This document shows, in pieces, positions 7,819 to 14,712 of a stretch of 32,821 nt of DNA. Position 1 is the stretch's first letter, and the number at the start of each line of letters is the position of its first letter. Made by a program: the position numbers and the translations under genes. This stretch comes from a virus. The notes under the pieces are model-generated. The model made no database searches. It saw only the letters and a list, made by a program, of their open reading frames with translations, and was not told where the DNA came from. The stretch lies in the IMG/VR virus record IMGVR_UViG_3300042197_004933, positions 1 through 32,821 of that record; one strand, written 5' to 3'.

Positions 7819-8291
7819 TGAGAGGGCAGCGTCATCTCCTGAAATGTAGGTGCGTTCTTCCACAATACAAAGGTGTAGTAAGTCCTCCTACACATCATTT
7901 CATTGTATTCTCTGTCGTCAACGACGACGACACTGTGAAGTCAAAGTTTGCCCAATGCAACAACTGTGGAATCATCCATAGAGTAACCGACATTTGCACG
8001 TCTGAGATCATGCCAGGAAAAGAAGCGATGAGTTCCATCGTCAAAGTTGAGGACATCAAACTTTCACTTCCGCCTAATCTAACTGATATACTCGAACGCA
8101 ACAATTGCGACCTTGCCACCTGGGAACAAGCTCAGTTTATCCTCGAGGAAAAACAGTGGGGAAACTTCGTGATCCTAGCTCAAGAAGAAGAGTCTGGTAC
8201 GAAGCAAGGGAAGTATGTTAGGATCATGAGTGAGACCTTCTTCAAAGTGGAGTCATTCTCCAGAGAAGAAGTCGCAGTACCATCGGAGTAA
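7818..8291 (+). CDS. Zinc-ribbon-like hypothetical protein
   Basis: A 157-residue protein with two Cys knuckles: KCRC (Cys10, Cys12) and CNNCG (Cys47, Cys50), with His26, His27, His54 and Cys60 nearby. This is consistent with a zinc ribbon of about 50 residues. The C-terminal 100 residues are acidic, with no known catalytic motif. The KCRCVLPQYK and QCNNCGIIH elements look like a conserved phage family of unknown function (a recollection, not tested). The ATG overlaps the previous stop (TAATG). Base composition shifts from AT-rich toward GC-richer within the gene, after about 8090. Confidence 0.7.
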   Translation: MRGQRHLLKCRCVLPQYKGVVSPPTHHFIVFSVVNDDDTVKSKFAQCNNCGIIHRVTDICTSEIMPGKEAMSSIVKVEDIKLSLPPNLTDILERNNCDLATWEQAQFILEEKQWGNFVILAQEEESGTKQGKYVRIMSETFFKVESFSREEVAVPSE

Positions 8292-8293
8292 AC

Positions 8294-8542
8294 ATGTCAG
8301 AGATATACGGACAACTGGAGTCTGAGAAGCTGGCCGCAGACAATAAGGTGGCCCACGAGATAGTTCGTGAGATCAACCACTTCGGTATCAGTGACCGGCA
8401 ACGATGGCTCATCATCTACTATCTCGGTCTAGAACTTGAGAATGTGGAAGAGATGAAGGAACTCACAGGTTTCGTGAAGGAGTTCAAGGGGTCAGACCTC
8501 TTCATCTCCAAGATCTACGGCGCAAACGAAGGAGATGAGTGA
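8294..8542 (+). CDS. Small hypothetical protein
   Basis: An 82-residue helical, acidic protein without a recognised domain. A GGAG ribosome site is provided by the last codons of the preceding gene, and its TGA overlaps the next ATG (ATG at 8542, as TGATG). The compact packing and GC-rich codons match the ClpP and helicase genes downstream, so it probably belongs to the same transcription unit. No function is offered. Confidence 0.65.
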   Translation: MSEIYGQLESEKLAADNKVAHEIVREINHFGISDRQRWLIIYYLGLELENVEEMKELTGFVKEFKGSDLFISKIYGANEGDE

Positions 8543-9141
8543 TGGGAAGACAAGTTACAAACTCCGCGAGAGTTACCAGCAACAAGAGTAACAGCGATGA
8601 ATCATCCACGACCATGGGCATCGCGATGGGAGATTCTCAACGCCTCGTGGTCCTCCATGGCGAAGTCAACGAGGCATCCATCTCGCTGGTTGTTGCCCAG
8701 TTGCTTCACCTCGCATCGCAAAACCACAAGCCCATCCACCTCGTGATCTCTACGTATGGCGGATCGGTGGACGAGATGTTCACACTATACGATACCATCA
8801 AGTTCCTCCCATGTCCAGTCCACACCATCGCGCTTGGAAAGGTGATGAGCGCAGGAGTACTTTTGCTCGCAACAGGGGCTAAGGGAAAGAGGATGATCGG
8901 TCGAAATGCTCGAGTGATGATCCATCCAATCTCCGGTGGAGTTGGTGGAAATGTTTTCGAGGTGATCAATGAGTCCAAGGAACACAAGCGCATGCAGGAC
9001 CAGATGGTGGATGCTATCGTCCGTGAGACTAAGGGTTCTAAATCGGAAATCGAGAAGATCATGAAGTCAGGTCACGACTTCTACCTCCTTCCAGAGCAGG
9101 CTGTTAAGCTCGGGATCGTGGACAAGATCATCGGTGACTGA
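8542..9141 (+). CDS. clpP: ClpP-like serine protease
   Basis: A 199-residue ClpP/crotonase-fold protease with an intact catalytic triad: Ser103 in GKVMSAG, His128 in MIHP, and Asp179 in GHDFYL. ISTYGGSV (69-76) is the ClpP oxyanion/handle loop, and the ending EQAVKLGIVDKI is typical. The first ~30 residues, rich in Ser/Thr/Asn, extend beyond the core. The start at ATG 8542 has GGAG at 8531-8534. Some phage ClpP-like enzymes mature proheads, while others resemble the cellular housekeeping protease. The setting beside a helicase rather than capsid genes favours a role in remodelling proteins of the infected cell, or supplying subunits for host Clp ATPases, but this is inference. No ClpX/ClpA partner lies in the window. 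Confidence 0.92.
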   Translation: MGRQVTNSARVTSNKSNSDESSTTMGIAMGDSQRLVVLHGEVNEASISLVVAQLLHLASQNHKPIHLVISTYGGSVDEMFTLYDTIKFLPCPVHTIALGKVMSAGVLLLATGAKGKRMIGRNARVMIHPISGGVGGNVFEVINESKEHKRMQDQMVDAIVRETKGSKSEIEKIMKSGHDFYLLPEQAVKLGIVDKIIGD

Positions 9142-9165
9142 CACCTGTGCAAACTGTACCTCACG

Positions 9166-9174
9166 TGGTATAAT
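9166..9174 (+). promoter_or_regulatory. Extended -10 promoter for the helicase
   Basis: TGGTATAAT is a perfect extended -10 element (TGn plus TATAAT at 9169-9174) in the 44-base gap before the helicase. The hexamer 17 bases upstream (TGTGCA, 9146-9151) is a poor -35, as usual for extended -10 promoters. The expected start point, about 7 bases after the box, leaves a leader of only about 5 bases before the ATG at 9186. Confidence 0.6.
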
Positions 9175-9185
9175 GTCAGGCCAAC

Positions 9186-10835
9186 ATGCCTAAACATGAC
9201 TACGTGAGGTATTTTCCATTTGACCGTATCCGACCCGAACAACGAAAGGCGATCGAGTTCGCTCTCGATTCTTATGAGTCCGGCAAGAAGGCTGTTCTCC
9301 TAGAAATGGGAACGGGGACGGGAAAGTCCGCCACAGGCATCTGCATCGCCCGTTACATGGAGGCACACGCCCCTGTGATTAAGGATGAGGAGGGGATGCC
9401 TCTCACCGGTGCATATGTGATCACCACCCAGAAGATCCTCCAGGAACAGTACATGGATGACTTCGGGCCTCAATCCGGACGAAACCTCATCCGCACCATC
9501 AAGTCAGCATCCAACTACCGATGCAAGCACTACTCCGATAATTCTTGTTCTGAATCGAAGCGGTTGCTTCAGAAACTCGGTAAACAGGTGGCCGGAACGG
9601 ACTTCGCGAAGACCTGCAAGAACGAGTGCACGTACTCTCTAGAAAAACAGGACTTTATCGAGTGTCCAATCTCCATCACGAATTTCTCCTATTTTCTGGC
9701 GGAGACCACGTACGCAGGAAAGTTAACTCCTCGAGCCCTCCTCGTGGTGGATGAGTGCCACAACACGGAAACGGAGCTGGGCAAGTTCATCGAGGTGAGT
9801 TTCTCTGAGAAGTTCGCTCGAGATGTTCTCAAGTGTAAGATACCGAAGCTGGACACCCAGGAGGCCGTTCTCGAGTGGGTGAAGGGCCCGTACCGCAAGG
9901 CAGTGAATAAGTACGTTAGAGAGTTGGAGAAGAACCTCGTGAGGCTCTCAGATTCTGAAGGCCAAGGTGAGTTCTCGAAGCAGTACGAGATGCTCGAGAA
10001 GCACACCGGTAAGATCGATCAATTCATCGAGGTATATAACCCAACCAATTGGGTGATGAATGTGGCCTATCCTCAGGAGGGCAACAGGAGAGGTGCTCGA
10101 AAGTTTGAGTTCAAACCTGTGGATCTGGGACCATACTCACAGAAGGTGTTCCTTCGATCTGGCGCTCGAACACTGATGATGAGTGCCACCGTTGTGGACC
10201 ACGAGGTGTTCTGCAAATCCATCGGCCTAGATCCTGCCGATGTTGCCTACCTCCGCATCGGATCTCCCTTCCCGGTGGAGAATAGGCCGGCCCACTACAT
10301 TCCTGTAGGTTCTATGGGCAGAGATGCCATCGATAAGACCCTTCCGGTGATGGCCGAGGCGGTCAAGATGATACTCGACAAACACCCGAATGAGAAGGGA
10401 ATCATACACACGAGTAACTACAAGGTTGCCAAGTACCTCGTGGAGAACGTAAAGACCAACAGGTTCCTCACGCACGAGTCTGGCAACAGGGACGAAGTAC
10501 TCAAGTTCCACGTGACTTGCACCGAACCTACTGTGCTCCTGTCTCCCTCAATGATGGAGGGAGTCGACCTCGCAGACGATGCCTCTCGTTTTCAGATACT
10601 CTGTAAGGTTCCTTTCCCATACCTGGGTGACCTCGTGATCAAGAAGAGGATGGAGAAGGACAAGATGTGGTACCCCTACACAACTGCCAAGTCAGTAATC
10701 CAGGCCTTCGGTCGATCCATCCGAAACGAGAAAGACCATGCGGTTTCCTACATTCTCGATGCTGACTGGGACAGGTTCTACTCTCGGAATCTCCACATGT
10801 TTCCACAAGAATTCAGGTCATCCTTCGTCAAATAG
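9186..10835 (+). CDS. XPD/DinG-family superfamily 2 DNA helicase with Fe-S cluster
   Basis: A 549-residue helicase. Walker A GTGTGKS is at 42-48, and motif II is DECH (189-192) in LLVVDECHN. Between them lies a Cys-rich insertion with Cys113, Cys121, Cys144, Cys148 and Cys160, the place where XPD, DinG and Rad3 hold a 4Fe-4S cluster. TLMMSAT (329-335) is motif III. Motifs V and VI appear as MMEGVDLADD (456-465) and QAFGRSIRN (506-514). Enzymes of this family unwind DNA 5' to 3' and act in repair or resolve D-loops and R-loops. In a phage this suits replication-linked recombination. The start has an extended -10 promoter just upstream but no strong ribosome site. Codons are GC-rich throughout. 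Confidence 0.93.
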   Translation: MPKHDYVRYFPFDRIRPEQRKAIEFALDSYESGKKAVLLEMGTGTGKSATGICIARYMEAHAPVIKDEEGMPLTGAYVITTQKILQEQYMDDFGPQSGRNLIRTIKSASNYRCKHYSDNSCSESKRLLQKLGKQVAGTDFAKTCKNECTYSLEKQDFIECPISITNFSYFLAETTYAGKLTPRALLVVDECHNTETELGKFIEVSFSEKFARDVLKCKIPKLDTQEAVLEWVKGPYRKAVNKYVRELEKNLVRLSDSEGQGEFSKQYEMLEKHTGKIDQFIEVYNPTNWVMNVAYPQEGNRRGARKFEFKPVDLGPYSQKVFLRSGARTLMMSATVVDHEVFCKSIGLDPADVAYLRIGSPFPVENRPAHYIPVGSMGRDAIDKTLPVMAEAVKMILDKHPNEKGIIHTSNYKVAKYLVENVKTNRFLTHESGNRDEVLKFHVTCTEPTVLLSPSMMEGVDLADDASRFQILCKVPFPYLGDLVIKKRMEKDKMWYPYTTAKSVIQAFGRSIRNEKDHAVSYILDADWDRFYSRNLHMFPQEFRSSFVK

Positions 10836-10836
10836 G

Positions 10837-10864
10837 TTTACTTTGTAGAAGGTAGCCATATATT
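10837..10864 (+). promoter_or_regulatory. Sigma70-type promoter candidate for the Hc1-like gene
   Basis: TTTACT (10837-10842) and TATATT (10859-10864) are separated by 16 bases and lie in the 55-base gap after the helicase stop. An AGGAGGT ribosome site (10873-10879) follows, 11 bases before the ATG at 10891. With the terminator at 11099-11131 this would make a stand-alone transcript for the small basic protein. Confidence 0.5.
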
Positions 10865-10890
10865 CCTGAATCAGGAGGTCACATTAACAA

Positions 10891-11094
10891 ATGAGTGATA
10901 ACCCAATTGCATCGAAGTGGAATGAGTTGAAGGCCCTAGTTGAAGCTCTCGAGGCCGATGTTGCCAAGAACGCAAAGGGCGTTGCGGCTGCTGGTGTCCG
11001 TGCCCGCAAGGGTCTTCGACAGCTTCAGACGAGTGCCAAGGAGCTCGTCAAGCTCACGCTAGAATCTGATAAGTCTAAGAAAGAAGACAAGTGA
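10891..11094 (+). CDS. Histone H1-like (Hc1 family) DNA-binding protein
   Basis: A 67-residue protein with the Hc1 pattern: WNELKALVEALEADV (11-25), a Gly/Ala segment GVAAAGVRARKGLRQL (30-45), then AKELVKLTLE and a Lys-rich tail. Bacterial Hc1-like proteins, known from Chlamydia and from many Bacteroidetes, are helical hairpins that bind DNA nonspecifically and compact it. It has its own candidate promoter, the best ribosome site in the window (AGGAGGT) and a strong terminator, so it may be highly expressed. Possible jobs are condensing phage DNA, silencing or restructuring the host nucleoid, or helping packaging. Codons are GC-rich like the neighbouring helicase. The family call rests on pattern, since the protein is short. 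Confidence 0.72.
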   Translation: MSDNPIASKWNELKALVEALEADVAKNAKGVAAAGVRARKGLRQLQTSAKELVKLTLESDKSKKEDK

Positions 11095-11098
11095 AAAA

Positions 11099-11131
11099 GG
11101 TGAAGCTCCGTGAGGAGCTTCACCAGTTTTT
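11099..11131 (+). terminator. Rho-independent terminator
   Basis: A perfect 11-bp stem (GGTGAAGCTCC, 11099-11109, pairing with 11114-11124) with a GTGA loop is followed after AG by five T residues (11127-11131). It begins 4 bases after the Hc1-like stop and lies just before the next gene's ribosome site. It is the clearest terminator in the window. Confidence 0.92.
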
Positions 11132-11140
11132 GAGGTCAAC

Positions 11141-11428
11141 ATGAACATGAGAGCAAGATCAGTTGTATTAAGAGAAATAGCAAGACTAAATCTTGATCCA
11201 AAAGAAGCTTATGTGTCTGGAAAGAATGGATCTCTAGTTCCTAAGAAAGTATCTAAGAGTGAAGTTAAAGACGAAGCTAAGGGCAAGAAAAAAGAAAAGT
11301 CTGAAGATGTAGAAGCTCAATCAGAGTCGGACGCTAATGAACAATCTCCGCCTGAAGAGGTGGAGCCCATTGAGCAAAAGAAGCAGAAAGCTCCACCTCC
11401 CAAGAAGAAGAAGACTGCTACTGAATGA
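11141..11428 (+). CDS. Lysine-rich low-complexity hypothetical protein
   Basis: A 95-residue, highly charged protein. The first 30 residues look foldable (MNMRARSVVLREIARLNLDP). The remainder alternates Lys-rich and Glu-rich low-complexity stretches and ends with PPPKKKK, so it is probably disordered. A GAGGT site (11132-11136) precedes two nearby ATGs (11141 and 11147); either could be used. Its codons are AT-rich, unlike the GC-rich gene just before the terminator. Its last 11 bases overlap the convergent sigma-like gene. A nucleic-acid-binding or scaffold-like role is possible but unsupported. Confidence 0.6.
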   Translation: MNMRARSVVLREIARLNLDPKEAYVSGKNGSLVPKKVSKSEVKDEAKGKKKEKSEDVEAQSESDANEQSPPEEVEPIEQKKQKAPPPKKKKTATE

Positions 11429-11684
11429 AGTTTCTAATCTTCTGGTAGATGTTTTTCTCAATCTGACAAATACGCATTCTCGTCAGGCCGTAGATCTTAC
11501 CTATTTCATTTAGGGTTAAAGGTCCGGCCTGAGTCGTTATTATCATGCAGTTCTTTCCTTGAGCATGATCAAGCCACTGTTTGCAAGACTTTCTCTCGCA
11601 CACGCAGTTGTATTTTTCTACTGCCTCAAAGCAAGTCTGGTTTATGATATTCAACTTTATTTTTTTCTCGTGTGTGTTGCTCAT
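11418..11684 (-). CDS. Sigma-70 region 4-like mini-protein with Cys cluster
   Basis: An 88-residue protein. Residues 54-88 read as a sigma region 4.2 helix-turn-helix: GPLTLNEIGKIYGLTRMRIC (54-73) followed by QIEKNIYQKIR. The pattern matches the RpoD -35-recognition helix, including the TRxRxxQIEK signature. The N-terminal half has Cys18, Cys27, Cys29, Cys34 and Cys46 (NCVCERKSC at 26-34), a possible zinc site. Regions 1-3 are missing, so it cannot be a complete sigma factor. It may redirect host RNA polymerase as a partial or late sigma factor, or act as an anti-sigma or repressor. It is the only minus-strand gene between 5893 and the end, facing divergently from PhoH. Confidence 0.78.
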   Translation of the reverse strand: MSNTHEKKIKLNIINQTCFEAVEKYNCVCERKSCKQWLDHAQGKNCMIITTQAGPLTLNEIGKIYGLTRMRICQIEKNIYQKIRNFIQ

Positions 11685-11744
11685 AGATCTGTGTATGATA
11701 TTTTAGCAAGGAACAGCTTTTGTATAAGTTGCGACTGAAACCAC
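11685..11744. promoter_or_regulatory. Divergent regulatory gap between sigma-like gene and PhoH
   Basis: This 60-base AT-rich gap separates two outward-facing starts (11684 minus and 11745 plus). On the plus strand, TATGAT at 11694-11699 and TATAAG near 11722 are -10-like. On the minus strand, TGCTAAAAT (11708-11700) resembles an extended -10. None has a good -35, and PhoH has no clear ribosome site. A sigma-like regulator beside its own promoter would allow autoregulation (inference). Confidence 0.35.
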
Positions 11745-13151
11745 ATGAAGAAAACATACGTCCTTGACACCAACGTCCTCCTAAGCGACCCCAACTGCCT
11801 TAACAACTTCCAAGACAATGATCTAATCATTCCAATCCTCGTTCTGGAAGAACTGGACAAACACAAGGGGAGATCTGACGAAGTTGGTCGAGCCGCTCGA
11901 GAAGTCAACAGGATCCTCGACAAGATAAGCGAGTCTGGTTCACTCAAGGATGGTGTGTCTCTTCCTCCTGGAGGAACACTTAAGGTGATGTCATCTCCTA
12001 CAGGATACAGTGCCCTCCTACCACCAGAGCTTGTCCTCGGGTCATCTGTGGACAACATGATTATTGGATTCGCCTTGATGCTCCGAAAGGAAGTACCAGA
12101 AGCAATCCTCGTGTCTAAGGACATCAATGTTCGTGTTAAGTGCTCCTCTCTTGGACTTGAAGCACAGGACTATCTGTCAAACAGGGCCACTGATTCTGCG
12201 GAACACCTCTACACAGGCGTGAAGGTTTTTACTGTTCCTTACGAGACGGTGGAGATGTTCTACTCTTCCCGCGAGTCGATCCACGTGAACAATGTTACTT
12301 CTGAAAAGCTATACCCAAACCAGATCGTAGTGATCAAGTGCGTGGACCCAGACGGAAACACCATCAAGTCTGCGATCGCCCGTGTCAAGGGCGACATGCT
12401 CCACCACCTCAGAAAAATCGATCAAGTCTTTGGTGTGAAACCAAGGAATAAAGAACAAACATTTTCTATCGAACTCCTGATGGATCCCAGCGTCAAGCTG
12501 GTGACCCTCACGGGCAAGGCAGGCTGTGGTAAGACCCTCATCGCCATCGCGGCCGGCCTCGAGCAGTTAGAGGCCATGGGCAACGAAGGACCATACCAGA
12601 AACTCATTGTGTCACGCCCGGTCCAGCCGGTCGGTCGAGATATCGGATTCCTTCCAGGCACTCTTGCCGAGAAGATGGAACCGTGGATCGCTCCCATCAG
12701 GGACAACCTCGAGTATCTCCTCAGCAGCAAGACTGGAAAGAAGGGTAACACACGCGGCAAGAAGCGAATGGATGAGCTTGCAGGAGGAAGCGGAACCTCG
12801 GGTCTCAGCAAGGATCCATTCCTCGAGTTAATGCAATCGAAGGGCCTCATCGAGGTGGAGGCCATCACCTTCATCAGAGGTCGATCCATCCCCAACGCCT
12901 TCATCATCATCGATGAGGCACAGAACCTCTCAATGCACGAATTAAAAACCATAGTAACTCGTGCAGGTGAAGGCACGAAGATCATACTCACAGGAGATGT
13001 GGAACAGATTGACAATAATCATGTCGATACATTCACAAATGGTCTCACACACGCTGTAGAGAAGTTTAAGGATCATGACATCTCTGGGCATGTCACTCTT
13101 TTGAAGGGTGAGAGAAGTGAACTTGCCACATTGGCTTCCAAGATTCTTTAG
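11745..13151 (+). CDS. phoH: PIN domain-PhoH ATPase (PhoH2-type)
   Basis: A 468-residue fusion. Residues 1-150 form a PIN nuclease domain (YVLDTNVLL with Asp8, ILVLEELDKH with Glu35 or Glu36, and LVSKDINVR with Asp126). Residues 240-468 form a PhoH RecA-like ATPase with Walker A GKAGCGKT (257-264), Walker B IIIDEAQN (387-394) and LTGDVEQID (415-423). This architecture is that of bacterial PhoH2, where ATPase and PIN parts act as RNA unwinding and cleavage modules. PhoH is common in marine phages, though its role there is unsettled. Codons are GC-rich through most of the ATPase domain but turn AT-rich near 12421-12480 and again after about 12940. Confidence 0.93.
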   Translation: MKKTYVLDTNVLLSDPNCLNNFQDNDLIIPILVLEELDKHKGRSDEVGRAAREVNRILDKISESGSLKDGVSLPPGGTLKVMSSPTGYSALLPPELVLGSSVDNMIIGFALMLRKEVPEAILVSKDINVRVKCSSLGLEAQDYLSNRATDSAEHLYTGVKVFTVPYETVEMFYSSRESIHVNNVTSEKLYPNQIVVIKCVDPDGNTIKSAIARVKGDMLHHLRKIDQVFGVKPRNKEQTFSIELLMDPSVKLVTLTGKAGCGKTLIAIAAGLEQLEAMGNEGPYQKLIVSRPVQPVGRDIGFLPGTLAEKMEPWIAPIRDNLEYLLSSKTGKKGNTRGKKRMDELAGGSGTSGLSKDPFLELMQSKGLIEVEAITFIRGRSIPNAFIIIDEAQNLSMHELKTIVTRAGEGTKIILTGDVEQIDNNHVDTFTNGLTHAVEKFKDHDISGHVTLLKGERSELATLASKIL

Positions 13152-13163
13152 TGAGGTTACAAC

Positions 13164-13190
13164 TTGACTCACTGCCATAATTTGTATTAG
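13164..13190 (+). promoter_or_regulatory. Weak promoter candidate before the structural gene block
   Basis: TTGACT (13164-13169) and TATTAG (13185-13190) are 15 bases apart, in the 46-base gap between PhoH and the first virion gene (ATG 13198). The spacing is short and the -10 is poor. CATAATTT (13176-13183) matches the T4 late box at 5 of 8 positions. A promoter is expected where early-type and structural genes meet, but the sequence support is modest. Confidence 0.3.
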
Positions 13191-13197
13191 ACGAAGA

Positions 13198-14712
13198 ATG
13201 AGCGGAATCTTAGACAAAAAATCAAGAATAATAGATGCCATGCTGACTTCAGATGGCAGACGCCAGATGGCAGAAGGAACGTTTGAAATATCTTACGTTA
13301 CTTTTACTGATTCTGGTGTATCGTATGAGCTTGATGCAGAGAACGGTCATCAAGATCCAACTGATAGAATCTATTTTGAAGCTTGTAACTTACCTCAAGA
13401 TCAGATAACTTTTGAGGCTGACGACGAGGGAAAGCTTTTGCCTCTCAAATCACAAACTGTGAGAGTGAGAGTGCCTGATAATGTGTCGAACATAAAAGAA
13501 AAATACACAGAAGCAACTCTCAATGCAGGAAGCATAACAGCTTACAACTACAACAGCGGTCCTAGAGTAAAAGCATCTGATGTTCCAAGCAGTAAACTTT
13601 TAGAATATATCACGCCAACTGGAAATGCAATAAACAACAACGGTTTTGTTTATTCCAATAACACAGGCAACTTAACAGCATCAGTACTGCTTTCGACCTC
13701 ACTCATCGCAGGAACTTACAGTGCGCCTACTCCTGGTGCGGGAGCTCCTTACATCGCATATGTCGGAATACAAGGCGGATCCTCGGGCAAAGATATTGCT
13801 ACAGCCATTTCCGGAGCTATCGAAACATTTCGAATTGCCGGAGGTCCAAATGTAAGAACAGAAGTCAATAATAATTCTGTCTATCTCTTTCCCAATACCA
13901 GTGTTAATTTTAATCTATCAAAACTATATCCAATCAATGTTCTCTTTAGCGGAACCAACATAAATCCTATCACGGTCGACCAACCTTCCGTCGGAGGCGT
14001 TGTACTAAAAGACGAGATAGTCAATGCTGACTTCGCCTCTCAGATAAGAGGAATATTGACTTCTTCTTTTGACAACTTTCTAGATCTTCAGACACTTGCA
14101 TCTGTGAATAGAGTCTTTGAAGATCAAGATTTTGTTTTGTCAAATGACGAATTGAATTTTGACATAGGGAGAATAAATCCAAACATTTTCAACACGCTGA
14201 AAGGTGTGGCTACACCTGTCGACTCAATCAAATCAATCTTCAACGATGAGAAAATGAGTCATCTTGAAAACTTCATGTACCTCCCACCAATCGTGAAAAC
14301 TTCCGACACTGTCTTACCAGACAAGACGGACTTGCAGAGCTTGAGACCTTACTTTCTCGGAGACTATCCTTCTTGGGGTGATAATGAGAAAAAATTGACC
14401 TATTCGTCTTTAATGAGTGAAATGAGAGATTTTGAAAATGTCAAAGCTGACATAACTTTTGACAAAACTTCTATCTCCAACAACGTAATAGGACAGTTCT
14501 TTGAGGTAAACAACGAGTACGTCAATAAACTTGACGTAGTAGACTTTGGAATCATTCAAGACGATACCCAAGCAGATAATACGTCTTCAAAGAAAGTGTA
14601 CTTCGTAGGAAAGACTTACTTGGACAATCGTGGCACAGTTTGCTTTGTCAACATGTTCACTCTTATTTTCTCTAAAGATGAGAGAAGTGAAAGTGAGGAT
14701 ATCACACTATGA
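13198..14712 (+). CDS. Virion structural protein (shares N-terminal domain with 23818 gene)
   Basis: A 504-residue protein opening the structural block. The first ~45 residues (GILDKKSRIIDAMLTSDGRR, then a segment ending with a VSYEL element) parallel the start of the 242-residue protein at 23818. DRIYFEACNLPQDQITFEAD (about 57-76) is a motif I associate with virion proteins of T4-like marine phages. A central Gly/Ser/Asn-rich insertion (roughly 125-260) may be an exposed domain. It ends in a four-base ATGA overlap with the next gene. AT-rich codons set it apart from PhoH just upstream. Baseplate, neck or tail location cannot be decided. Confidence 0.75.
   Translation: MSGILDKKSRIIDAMLTSDGRRQMAEGTFEISYVTFTDSGVSYELDAENGHQDPTDRIYFEACNLPQDQITFEADDEGKLLPLKSQTVRVRVPDNVSNIKEKYTEATLNAGSITAYNYNSGPRVKASDVPSSKLLEYITPTGNAINNNGFVYSNNTGNLTASVLLSTSLIAGTYSAPTPGAGAPYIAYVGIQGGSSGKDIATAISGAIETFRIAGGPNVRTEVNNNSVYLFPNTSVNFNLSKLYPINVLFSGTNINPITVDQPSVGGVVLKDEIVNADFASQIRGILTSSFDNFLDLQTLASVNRVFEDQDFVLSNDELNFDIGRINPNIFNTLKGVATPVDSIKSIFNDEKMSHLENFMYLPPIVKTSDTVLPDKTDLQSLRPYFLGDYPSWGDNEKKLTYSSLMSEMRDFENVKADITFDKTSISNNVIGQFFEVNNEYVNKLDVVDFGIIQDDTQADNTSSKKVYFVGKTYLDNRGTVCFVNMFTLIFSKDERSESEDITL

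Noticed and set aside
12422-13015. Minus-strand open frame of 197 codons
   Set aside because: It lies antisense to the PhoH ATPase domain, whose Walker motifs are intact. GC-rich codons on the sense strand remove stops on the other strand.
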